Shown here piece after piece: positions 1 to 7,411 of a stretch of DNA of 25,576 nucleotides. Source of the DNA: Limisphaerales bacterium (GTDB lineage Bacteria; Verrucomicrobiota; Verrucomicrobiia; Limisphaerales; UBA11358); assembly GCA_003133815.1 (NCBI GenBank), contig PKZR01000324.1:5105-30680 (forward strand), read 5' to 3'. A program made the position numbers and the translations under genes. Every line of letters begins with the position of its first letter. The stretch's first letter is position 1. The notes under the pieces were generated by a model. The model was not told the origin of the DNA. It saw only the letters and a list, made by a program, of their open reading frames with translations, and made no database searches.

Positions 1-422
1 TAATGATCGTTATGGCAGCTGCTGCAACTGCTCGAACCCGCGTAATAATTGGACTGATACAGCCGGAAACCGTAGTTGTTGGTCAGATCGGGCAATGGCA
101 CGGTCGCAGACCATGCATAACTTGATGCAGGCACGGTGGCAAGGGTCACCCAGGGGAGTGAATAATTTGTTTCTGCCTGAATATCATACCAGCCTTCCAC
201 GCCATACCAGGACAGAGTCGCGGTGGTCGGCGTAAGGGACAGGGTGACATTGGTTGGTGCAGCCGGAACACCACCCGGTATGAGCGCTCCCGGCCGGTAC
301 ATGTCCGCGCGGGAATTGGTTCCTAGCATGACCAAAACCGCAAGCCCGATGGCTGCCGCCCGCAGCGTGGCCCCGCCACGAGCCTTAAGCAGCCCGGGTG
401 AATTCACATTGGTATGTTTCAT
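1..422 (-). CDS. Secreted beta-sandwich protein with haem-binding motif, C-terminus outside window (partial)
   Basis: Reading the minus strand from the ATG at 422-420 gives 140 open codons that run off the left edge. Residues 1 to about 38 are a long signal peptide with a basic start and a hydrophobic core (AAAIGLAVLVMLG). Next is a Pro/Ala linker and a domain of alternating beta-like segments rich in Thr, Ser, Trp and Tyr, resembling the fibronectin type III or Ig-like modules of secreted proteins. At the edge the chain reaches CSSCHNDH, a c-type haem attachment motif, so more haems may follow outside the window. The gene lies 111 bp downstream of the tetrahaem cytochrome in the same direction and is probably cotranscribed with it. 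The product may be an exported or cell-surface cytochrome. The fold and location are inferred; the signal peptide and haem motif are seen directly. Confidence 0.7.
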   Translation of the reverse strand, partial: MKHTNVNSPGLLKARGGATLRAAAIGLAVLVMLGTNSRADMYRPGALIPGGVPAAPTNVTLSLTPTTATLSWYGVEGWYDIQAETNYSLPWVTLATVPASSYAWSATVPLPDLTNNYGFRLYQSNYYAGSSSCSSCHNDH

Positions 423-533
423 ATTGTTAGAATTTTTGTTTATCGTCAGTTTCCCGCGCTGTTCGTGTGCCTGTTGCCTGACACTCAGGAAAACAAGTTT
501 GCCGTTTCGCGTTCATTGGCGATTTTAAAAAGT

Positions 534-1277
534 TTATTTATTGTGGCATGAACGGCAGAGCAAACTGCCATTGCCTTGTGCATCCACACCGTTGATCTTG
601 ACCAGATACGGATTTTGGGTGATGTCCCACGGTGTTCCCTCCTGGTTGTGCACGTCATGGCAGGAGCTGCATTCCACGGTGTTGTTGCCGTTCAGCAGGA
701 AACCGTTGATCGACATGTCATTTCCGCTCACGAACGTCCCGCTGACGGGTGTCAGCACGGTCGTGGTCGTTGGATACAGCCACTTGTCTTTGCTGACCAG
801 GGTCGCATCATAGGTGAAGGAAATGGGATGTGAATGAGTCAGGTCTTTTGTGAGATTGGCACTGCTCGCAATCATCACTGCGCTGCCACCCTGGACACCG
901 CCGCCGTAGGAATTGACCGCCACCGTGCCGTCATGGCAGCTCAAGCAAGCCAGCGACGATGAATTGGGCTGTGTCGCCGGAATGAACTGTATGCTGGCAC
1001 CCGGGGCGCCACCGACACCATTGACAGGATTGGCATACATCGTGAAGCCGGAGGCTGTCGTCGGCGTATGATTCCAGAGCGGACCCGCCGTGGGGTCGGC
1101 ATGATGGGGGGTGTGGCAGACGCCGCAAACCGTTGAAGGATCCGCCGGATTATTGTTCCATGCTTCACCTGAAAAATCGTGCGGGCTGCCGGAATTGTTG
1201 ACTCCCAGAATGCCTGCGCGAACGACCATGGGCAGCGTCAGCGCCGCCGTGACTAATACTTTGTGTAGTGTTTTCAT
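534..1277 (-). CDS. Secreted tetrahaem cytochrome c
   Basis: This 247-residue protein has a signal peptide (residues 1-21, cleavage near VVRAG) and four CXXCH haem sites at Cys51 (CGVCH), Cys111 (CLSCH), Cys203 (CSSCH) and Cys241 (CRSCH, six residues from the end). HTPHH after the first site and HSHPISF at about 148-154 supply candidate distal His ligands. The layout resembles the doubled-CXXCH cytochromes common in metal-reducing and other multihaem-rich bacteria. The Ser/Thr/Gly-rich spacers between haems suggest an extended exported protein. It would act as a periplasmic or extracellular electron carrier. It lies 83 bp downstream of hemA and upstream of the partial haem protein at the left edge, all on the minus strand. 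The exact redox partner cannot be read from the sequence. Confidence 0.88.
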   Translation of the reverse strand: MKTLHKVLVTAALTLPMVVRAGILGVNNSGSPHDFSGEAWNNNPADPSTVCGVCHTPHHADPTAGPLWNHTPTTASGFTMYANPVNGVGGAPGASIQFIPATQPNSSSLACLSCHDGTVAVNSYGGGVQGGSAVMIASSANLTKDLTHSHPISFTYDATLVSKDKWLYPTTTTVLTPVSGTFVSGNDMSINGFLLNGNNTVECSSCHDVHNQEGTPWDITQNPYLVKINGVDAQGNGSLLCRSCHNK

Positions 1278-1360
1278 ATTTTATATTCGTTTTCGGTTAT
1301 CGTGTTGTTACCGCTTCGCTTCCAATTAATGATGGCATCTGCCACCTTTTCAGCGCGTCG

Positions 1361-2473
1361 TCATCCAAACGTCGCGCTTTCAACGAAACCAAGCGGTGAC
1401 AACCATCCCGCTTCTGTTTTAACTCCGTCGAAATCTTTCACCGAACCCGCCGGCTTCTCCGTCAGTTCCGGTTCCAGCCGCGCCAGCAGCTTGGCCGCGT
1501 GTTCCGCGATGATCTGCTGGCACAACGCCAGCTCCTGCACGCGGTTCTTCGTGTTCTCGCGGACGACCGCTTCGAGGTCGTCAATGTCGTAAAGGAAAAT
1601 GTTCGGAAGTCCCGCCACCGCCGGGTCAATGTCGCGCGGCACCGCGATGTCCACGAGCACCAGCGGACGGTTCTTTCGCGCGGGCAGGATCGCCTCGATG
1701 TCTTCGCGCCGGAGCACAATGTCCGGGCTGCCTGTTGAGCTGACCAGAATGTCCGCCTCGATCATCGCCGCGCTCGAATCCTCCAGGCGCACCGCCCGCC
1801 CGCCAAAATCCCCCGCCAGCTTTTCCGCGCGCTCGAACGAACGGTTGGAAACCAGGACCGTTTTTGCGCCGCGCTTGGCAAGATGCTTCACGCAGGCCTC
1901 GCCCATTTTGCCCGCACCCAAAATCATCACCGTCTTGTCGCTTAAATCACGGTCGAAAACCTTTTCCGTCAGCTCCACCGCCACGCTGCCGACCGAGGTC
2001 GCGCCGCGGCCGATGGCCGTGTTCGTGCGGATGTTTTTTACGACCTGCATCGCGGTCTGGAAAAGCCGGTTCATTTTCTTCCCGGTCAGCCCCGCGTCCT
2101 TCGCCAGTTGATAGGCGTTCTTGACCTGGCCGGTGATCTCCGTTTCGCCCAGCACCATCGAGTCCAGTCCGCTCGCGACGGCGAACAGGTGCTTCGCGAC
2201 TTCCGCGCCCTCCTTGATATATATATGCGGGGTGAAATCGAAATCGCTGTTGGTGAGCTCCTGGAAAAGCTGCTGGACGCGCCCGTGGATCCACGGCGAC
2301 ACGCCATATATTTCCACGCGGTTGCAGGTCGAGAGCAGCACGACCTCGGAAAGATTGCCGCGCAGTTTCAACCGGCATCCGCAGCATTGCAGCCGCGGGC
2401 GGGACACCGCGAGTTTTTCGCGCACTTCAACCGGCGTCGTCTTGTAGCTCAAACCTGCGACAAATATTTTCAT
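1361..2473 (-). CDS. hemA: Glutamyl-tRNA reductase, short form without a recognisable dimerisation domain
   Basis: HemA reduces glutamyl-tRNA(Glu) to glutamate-1-semialdehyde with NADPH, the committed step of C5-pathway haem synthesis. The start at 2473 (370 residues) places the family opening MKIFVAGLSYKTTPVEVREK at the N-terminus and the catalytic Cys of LSTCNR at residue 50, matching the family. ATG 2479 would add two residues, and the longer frame back to 2653 adds 58 residues of non-family sequence. The substrate-binding segment GLDSMVLGETEITGQVK and the Rossmann motif LGAGKMG are both present. After the helix ending LLARLEPELTEKP, the usual C-terminal dimerisation domain (about 80-100 residues) is missing, replaced by a short unrelated tail ending in ATFG. 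The gene heads a minus-strand set with two haem-protein genes, consistent with supplying haem for cytochromes. Confidence 0.95.
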   Translation of the reverse strand: MKIFVAGLSYKTTPVEVREKLAVSRPRLQCCGCRLKLRGNLSEVVLLSTCNRVEIYGVSPWIHGRVQQLFQELTNSDFDFTPHIYIKEGAEVAKHLFAVASGLDSMVLGETEITGQVKNAYQLAKDAGLTGKKMNRLFQTAMQVVKNIRTNTAIGRGATSVGSVAVELTEKVFDRDLSDKTVMILGAGKMGEACVKHLAKRGAKTVLVSNRSFERAEKLAGDFGGRAVRLEDSSAAMIEADILVSSTGSPDIVLRREDIEAILPARKNRPLVLVDIAVPRDIDPAVAGLPNIFLYDIDDLEAVVRENTKNRVQELALCQQIIAEHAAKLLARLEPELTEKPAGSVKDFDGVKTEAGWLSPLGFVESATFG

Positions 2474-2744
2474 GATCATTTTAAACCCGCCCCGGTCTTG
2501 TTTTCCCGACCGACCGCTTCCTACCGGCGCTGGTTTTGATGTTGAAAATCTATGGTTTTGCCGCCCGCTCTGCTCACCATCCGTTGCAAAAGGTACAACA
2601 ATAATTGTCTCGTCTGTTTTCGGGCTTATCAAATTCGGACAAGCATTTAGCAACCGATGGTTAGTCGGAAAGTCGCCGATGGGTAAGACTTGCTTTGAAC
2701 AAGGCGCAACAGCGCCACCACTAACTCAACCAAAAGATACGACG
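2474..2744. promoter_or_regulatory. Divergent intergenic region between hemA and the cytochrome c gene
   Basis: This 271-bp gap separates genes pointing away from each other, so it must hold promoters for both. The only structure I can support is a perfect hairpin, GGCGC-AACA-GCGCC (2703-2716), 29 bp before the cytochrome start codon, which would lie in its 5' leader. No convincing -35/-10 pair or strong ribosome binding site was identified. Confidence 0.4.
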
Positions 2745-3077
2745 ATGAAAAAAATAATTCTGTTTGCAGCGATGTTTGGCCTCGCCGCCGCCCTTAACGT
2801 GAAGGCGGACGGAGCCAAGGACAACTGGGATTCACTCTGCGCCAAGTGCCACGGCCCAGAAGGCAAGGGCGACACCAAGATGGGCACGAAGCTCGGATGC
2901 AAGGATTTCACCGATGCCACCGTGCAGGCCGGCATCAAGGATGACGCCGCCTTCAAGGCCCTCAAGGAAGGCCTGAAGTCCGACGACGACAAGACCCTGA
3001 TGAAGCCGTTCGGCGACCAGTTGTCCGACGACGACATCAAGGCGCTCGTGGCCTACGTCCACACCTTGAAAAAATAG
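2745..3077 (+). CDS. Small periplasmic monohaem cytochrome c (class I)
   Basis: The product has 110 residues: a signal peptide at about 1-22 (MKKIILFAAMFGLAAALNVKA), one CAKCH haem site at 32-36 followed by GPEGKGD, and a probable axial Met at 86 (LMKPFG). The C-terminal helix LSDDDIKALVAYVHTL is typical of the cytochrome c553/c6-like class I fold. The open frame extends upstream to 2472, but the ATG at 2745 is chosen because it gives a clean signal peptide. The gene lies 101 bp upstream of the seven-haem NapC-like gene in the same direction and may carry electrons to or from that quinol dehydrogenase in the periplasm. The mature protein is rich in Asp and Lys. The family assignment is firm; the partner is inferred. 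Confidence 0.93.
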   Translation: MKKIILFAAMFGLAAALNVKADGAKDNWDSLCAKCHGPEGKGDTKMGTKLGCKDFTDATVQAGIKDDAAFKALKEGLKSDDDKTLMKPFGDQLSDDDIKALVAYVHTLKK

Positions 3078-3083
3078 TCGCCC

Positions 3084-3154
3084 GGCTGCTGGCCGGATTT
3101 CATACCGGTCCTTGAAATGACTCATCACGCCGGTGCAATCACCGGCCAGCAGCC
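3084..3154 (+). other. 13-bp perfect inverted repeat between the cytochrome c and NapC-like genes
   Basis: GGCTGCTGGCCGG (3084-3096) is perfectly complementary to CCGGCCAGCAGCC (3142-3154). A nested stem, ATTTCA (3097-3102) with TGAAAT (3113-3118), lies directly inside. No T-run follows, so it is not a classic intrinsic terminator. In the transcript it would form a strong hairpin that could stabilise the upstream cytochrome c message or lower expression of the downstream gene. Confidence 0.6.
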
Positions 3155-3178
3155 CGTGCTTTGTCTTTGCCATACATC

Positions 3179-4648
3179 ATGAACACAGAAATTAAACCGC
3201 CTGCCGCGAATTCTTCCTCCGTTTTCAGAAACTGGATCAGCTTCATCGGGATGGTCGTTGCCATCGGCGCGCTGTTCGCCTTTTTGCTCCTGTTCGTTCT
3301 GGATGCGCTCGCCAAATTTTCCAACCCGTATGTCAGCATCCTGACCTACATGGGCGTGCCGGGGTTTTTAATCGGCGGCATTTTCCTGTTCTTTTTCGGC
3401 GCATGGCGGGAGCGGCGCCGGCGCGCGAAGGGCATCGGCCCGATGTCGTTGCAGATAGATCTCAACAATCCGCGCGACCGCCGCACGCTGGTGACGTTCG
3501 TTTGCGGCAGCGTGGTTTTTCTGATGCTCACGGCCGTCGGTTCCTACAACGCGTTTAATTTCACAGAATCGGTGACATTTTGCGGCGAGACCTGCCACAA
3601 GGTGATGAAGCCCGAACTCACCACGCACAACCACGGGCCGCACGCGCGGGTGGCCTGCGTGCAATGTCATGTCGGCAACGGCGTGTCGTGGTTTGTAAAA
3701 TCCAAGCTCTCCGGCTCCTACCAGCTTTACGCCGTCGCCTTCAACAAATATCCGCGCCCGATCCCGACACCCATCAGCAACCTGCGTCCCGCGCGCGAAA
3801 CGTGCGAGGAATGCCACTGGCCTCAATCGTTCGTCGGCAATCTGGACCGCACGTTTAATTATTTCCAGAGCGACGTCAGCAATTCGCCATACTCAATCCG
3901 CCTCCTCCTGAAAATCGGCGGCAGCGACCCCACGCGCGGGCCGGTCGGCGGCATCCACTGGCATAACCTGCCCGGCAACACAGTCGAATACATCGCCACT
4001 GACAATGCGCGCCAGAAAATTCCCTGGGTGCGCGTGACCGATGCCAGCGGCAAGGTCACCGTCTTCAAGACCAGATCCTTCACCAATGACATTTCCAAGA
4101 TGGCCATCCGCACGATGGACTGCATGGACTGCCACAACCGCCCCTCGCACCGTTACCTCTCACCCGAACGCGCCGTCAACCAGGCGATGGCGTTGAACAA
4201 AATTGACCCGGCGATGCCGTGGATCAAGACCAACGCGATGTATGTTCTGACGCGCAAATACGCCACCGACGACGAGGCCAGCAACAGCATCGCCAGTTTG
4301 CTGACGGCGCGCTACCCGGACGACGCACGCGTCAAGGACGCCATTGCCACCGTGCAGCAGATTTATTCGGACAACTTTTTTCCGGAAATGAACGCAAGCT
4401 GGAGTTCCTATCCCGACAACGTCGGCCACATGATCTGGCCGGGATGTTTCCGCTGCCACGACGGGCTTCACAAGACCGAGGACCGGAAGCTCACCATCAA
4501 GGCGAACGACTGCAACGCCTGCCACACGATTCTGGCGCAGGGCGCGGGTGCGGATCTGGATCAACTGGCGCCCGCCGGGCAGAAGTTCAAACACCCCGGC
4601 GGCGACTATGACGGCGCCTGCACCGACTGCCACAATGGCGGACCATAG
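3179..4648 (+). CDS. Seven-haem NapC/NirT-family inner-membrane cytochrome c, ImcH-like quinol dehydrogenase
   Basis: The 489-residue product has three N-terminal membrane segments (about 21-43, 52-76 and 103-122) and a large periplasmic domain. Seven haem motifs are visible: CGETCH at 135-140 (a CX3CH spacing), then CXXCH at 160, 209, 315, 423, 445 and 481. The first two haems with KVMKPELTTHNHGPHARVAC match the NapC/NirT quinol-oxidising core. Three membrane helices plus seven haems resemble Geobacter ImcH, which passes electrons from menaquinol to periplasmic cytochromes during respiration of high-potential extracellular acceptors. The start at 3179 is chosen because the TTG at 3161 adds only six residues. 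The monohaem cytochrome c upstream is a likely partner. The ImcH resemblance rests on architecture, not on an alignment. Confidence 0.88.
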   Translation: MNTEIKPPAANSSSVFRNWISFIGMVVAIGALFAFLLLFVLDALAKFSNPYVSILTYMGVPGFLIGGIFLFFFGAWRERRRRAKGIGPMSLQIDLNNPRDRRTLVTFVCGSVVFLMLTAVGSYNAFNFTESVTFCGETCHKVMKPELTTHNHGPHARVACVQCHVGNGVSWFVKSKLSGSYQLYAVAFNKYPRPIPTPISNLRPARETCEECHWPQSFVGNLDRTFNYFQSDVSNSPYSIRLLLKIGGSDPTRGPVGGIHWHNLPGNTVEYIATDNARQKIPWVRVTDASGKVTVFKTRSFTNDISKMAIRTMDCMDCHNRPSHRYLSPERAVNQAMALNKIDPAMPWIKTNAMYVLTRKYATDDEASNSIASLLTARYPDDARVKDAIATVQQIYSDNFFPEMNASWSSYPDNVGHMIWPGCFRCHDGLHKTEDRKLTIKANDCNACHTILAQGAGADLDQLAPAGQKFKHPGGDYDGACTDCHNGGP

Positions 4649-4698
4649 TAGAAAAAACCTTCAAGTTTGAGGACAGGGACGGCGGCAGGTTGATTGAA

Positions 4699-7272
4699 TC
4701 ACTGCGCCGTCAAATGACCGGAAACTTCCAGTTCGGCGACAGATGCCGGCTTGCCCGCAAACGTCACTCGCACAAGATGCGCGCTGGTTGCGGTCGCAAA
4801 AACATCCGTCCTGATTTTATCAGTGCTGGTATTTTGGGTCTGGTCAACCGCCAAAGTCCAATGCTGGCCATCTGACGAGGTTTCGATTTTGTAGCGGTAA
4901 TTTCCGGGCGTCGGAAAAGTGATTTTGGCCTGGGATATCGTCACAGCGCGCTCCAAATCCACCTGCCACCACGGATTTGAGTCGTTGTCATTCGCCTGCC
5001 AGAATGTCGCCGCGCCGCCGTCGTTGCCGGCGCTCGCCGCATGCCCCGCCGCCTCGCTGCTTGCAAGCGTCGGGTTGTTCAAACCAAAAACCGAATTGTC
5101 CGACGCCGGGCGCCTTGCCTGCGGCTCGTAGAAGCGGACGTAAGGACGCAGTTTCACCGCAGGCGTTACGCCCGCAACATATCCCGGACCGCCGAGCGTG
5201 GTAATAGCAATCGTCGCATCCTTGAGGCCGGGCGACGTGGCGCGGATCACCGTCTTGCCGGAATAATAAGAACGAAATTCCATCGCAGCCTCGCCGTCGC
5301 GAATGGCGATGTCGGAATCCGGTGTGAATGCGATGTCGGGGCCGGTCGGAAATTCGCCGGGGCCGGATTCAATGGTCAACGTGACCGGCGGCGAATTGCT
5401 CAACGCTTTGCCGTCCGCGTCCACGACCGTCACGATGATCTGCGCGTCGTCAGTGCCGTCGGCGGATTTCAAAGTGGTTTTGTCGGCGGACAGTTTCAGC
5501 CCGGCAGGCGTGCCGTCCGTTGGCCATTCCGGCGGCGGAATGTGGGCGTATTCATTCCGATACCAATACCACCCGCGTTTTGGCAGCCTGAAATAATCAA
5601 CGATTCCGGTCTTGCCCTCGTCACCGGCGATGCTGCCGTGATCGAACATGCACCACAGCACCTCGCCGCTGCGCCATGGATAACGCCAGAAAAACGGCTG
5701 TGACCTGTCGCCCGGACCCTCGAGAAGATTTTTAAAGTCGGCCGTGTATTTGCCGGGACGCACGGCGCGCACGGAGCTGTATTCGGTCACGAGGTTTGGG
5801 ATGCCGGGATCAATGTAAAGCCGCGCGCCGTCGCCGTTGTAGCCCGCGATGTCGCCGAGCTTGTCCAAGCCGCCGCGCTGGCAGCCGCCGATGCCCGCCG
5901 GGCGCGTGGGATCAAGTTCATGCGTCTCCGTGACGAGTTCCGTCAGTAAATTTCTCACCTTGGGCAGCACGGATTTTTCACTGAAGAAAACTTCGTTGCA
6001 CATGCTCCACGCGACGATGGAGGGATGGTTGCGGTTGATGCGGATCATGTCGCGCAGGCTGTCCTTGACGCTCTGCTCGAACGCCGCGTCGTCCTCGGAA
6101 TTGGTCGGATACGCGCTGGCGTTCCAAAATCCATCCGGCGACCGCCCGCCCATGCCCCAGAAACAATTTTCCGACCAAAAAAGAATCCCCAGCTGGTCGC
6201 ACGCGTCCGCGAACGCCGGGTTATGCGGATAATGCGAGCCGCGGATGAACTGGAAGCCTGCGTCCTTCACCAGTTTCACGTCCCGGAAAAATCCGCTGTC
6301 GGCCACCGCGTCGCCCCAGCCGGCGTGATCCTGGTGCACATCCGCGCCCTTGAAATACAAATGCTCGCCGTTCAGGAAAAATCCCTGCTCGGCAGTCCAC
6401 TTGAACCAGCGGAAGCCGAACGGCGTGGTGAAAGTGTCGGCGGTTTTGCCGCCGTCGGAAACCTTGCTCACCGCCGTGTAGAGAAACGGATGGTCAATAT
6501 GCCAGAGCTTAGGACTGGCGACCGGCGCGGTGGTCTGGTCAAACGTCACCGTTGATCCGGCGGGAACGGATTGCGTGGATGAAACCGTCGCGACGGTTTT
6601 GCCGTCGGGATCGAGGATGTCCGTCTGCACAGCGCAGTCTTTCGCCGCCGCGCCGTCGTTGCGGATTTCCGTCTTCACGTCCACCGTGCCCGACTCCGCC
6701 GAAACCTGCGGCGTGGTGACGAATGTGCCATACCAGGTGACGTGCAGCGGTTCGGTCACGACCAGCCGCACATCGCGGTAAATGCCGCCGCTGAAAACGT
6801 GTTCGCCCGCGCGCGGCGCGAGCTGAGCATCCCAATTATTGTTTAGCCGCACGGCCACCACGTTGTCGCCGGCCTTCACCGCGTCCGTGATGTCCACCGA
6901 AAATCCGGTGTAGCCGCCCTTGTGCTCGGTGATGCGCGAGCCGTTGATGAAAATTTCCGCATCCTGAAACGCGCCGTCAAATTCGAGGAACAGCCGTTTT
7001 CCCGTCCAGTCCGCCGGCACGTCGAAATGTTTCCGATACCAGCCGTAGCCGGTGTAAAATCTCGACGACCCGAAATACGGCATGCTGAACGAGTGCGGCA
7101 GCCCGATGTCGTCCCACTTTGCATCGTCAAACGCGGCGGCCTCCGCGCCGGCATGGTCGCCCAGTTGAAACTTCCATTCGCGGTTGAAGATGATCGTCTG
7201 GCGCGGCGGTTCGGTGGCAAACAGCGCGGTTGCAAAAAATAGCGCGCCCAGAAACAACAGTGGTGTCTTCAT
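4699..7272 (-). CDS. Secreted glycoside hydrolase family 2 (beta-galactosidase-like) with C-terminal F5/8 C domain
   Basis: The 857-residue exported enzyme starts at the ATG at 7272, giving the signal peptide MKTPLLFLGALFFATALFA. The order is: GH2 sugar-binding jelly-roll (about 30-180, with GYGWYRKHFDVP), Ig-like GH2 domain (about 190-290), and a TIM barrel with acid/base Glu427 (WSMCNEV) and nucleophile Glu497 (VTEYSSVR). An Ig-like domain follows (about 605-700), then a discoidin/F5-8C carbohydrate-binding domain (about 745-855, with WWQVDLERAVTISQAKITF). It would hydrolyse beta-galactosides or related plant or algal glycans outside the cytoplasm. It is convergent with the NapC-like gene and divergent from the eleven-haem gene, so it is probably its own transcription unit. 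Substrate specificity cannot be read from the sequence; a beta-glucuronidase-like activity is possible. Confidence 0.92.
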   Translation of the reverse strand: MKTPLLFLGALFFATALFATEPPRQTIIFNREWKFQLGDHAGAEAAAFDDAKWDDIGLPHSFSMPYFGSSRFYTGYGWYRKHFDVPADWTGKRLFLEFDGAFQDAEIFINGSRITEHKGGYTGFSVDITDAVKAGDNVVAVRLNNNWDAQLAPRAGEHVFSGGIYRDVRLVVTEPLHVTWYGTFVTTPQVSAESGTVDVKTEIRNDGAAAKDCAVQTDILDPDGKTVATVSSTQSVPAGSTVTFDQTTAPVASPKLWHIDHPFLYTAVSKVSDGGKTADTFTTPFGFRWFKWTAEQGFFLNGEHLYFKGADVHQDHAGWGDAVADSGFFRDVKLVKDAGFQFIRGSHYPHNPAFADACDQLGILFWSENCFWGMGGRSPDGFWNASAYPTNSEDDAAFEQSVKDSLRDMIRINRNHPSIVAWSMCNEVFFSEKSVLPKVRNLLTELVTETHELDPTRPAGIGGCQRGGLDKLGDIAGYNGDGARLYIDPGIPNLVTEYSSVRAVRPGKYTADFKNLLEGPGDRSQPFFWRYPWRSGEVLWCMFDHGSIAGDEGKTGIVDYFRLPKRGWYWYRNEYAHIPPPEWPTDGTPAGLKLSADKTTLKSADGTDDAQIIVTVVDADGKALSNSPPVTLTIESGPGEFPTGPDIAFTPDSDIAIRDGEAAMEFRSYYSGKTVIRATSPGLKDATIAITTLGGPGYVAGVTPAVKLRPYVRFYEPQARRPASDNSVFGLNNPTLASSEAAGHAASAGNDGGAATFWQANDNDSNPWWQVDLERAVTISQAKITFPTPGNYRYKIETSSDGQHWTLAVDQTQNTSTDKIRTDVFATATSAHLVRVTFAGKPASVAELEVSGHLTAQ

Positions 7273-7370
7273 GTGATGGCCGATTAATACCAGCACCTTG
7301 CGGGCAAGTCACGCCCATTTCGGACGGAGCGCGCCCTCTTCGACCAGTCAAAAAATGCCAAGCAATGCAC

Positions 7371-7401
7371 AACCGCTGGTGAGCGGTTCCTCCCGTTTTT
7401 T
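7371..7401 (+). promoter_or_regulatory. Hairpin followed by T-run in the leader of the eleven-haem gene
   Basis: AACCGC (7371-7376) and GCGGTT (7383-7388) form a perfect 6-bp stem with a TGGTGA loop. A T-rich stretch follows, ending just upstream of the start codon at 7412. The arrangement resembles a weak attenuator or a leader structure; the gap between stem and T-run argues against a strong terminator. Confidence 0.3.
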
Positions 7402-7411
7402 CCGATTTTAT

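Noticed and set aside
223..528. Plus-strand frame of 101 codons near the left edge
   Set aside because: It overlaps the supported minus-strand signal peptide and beta domain and shows no protein-like motifs.
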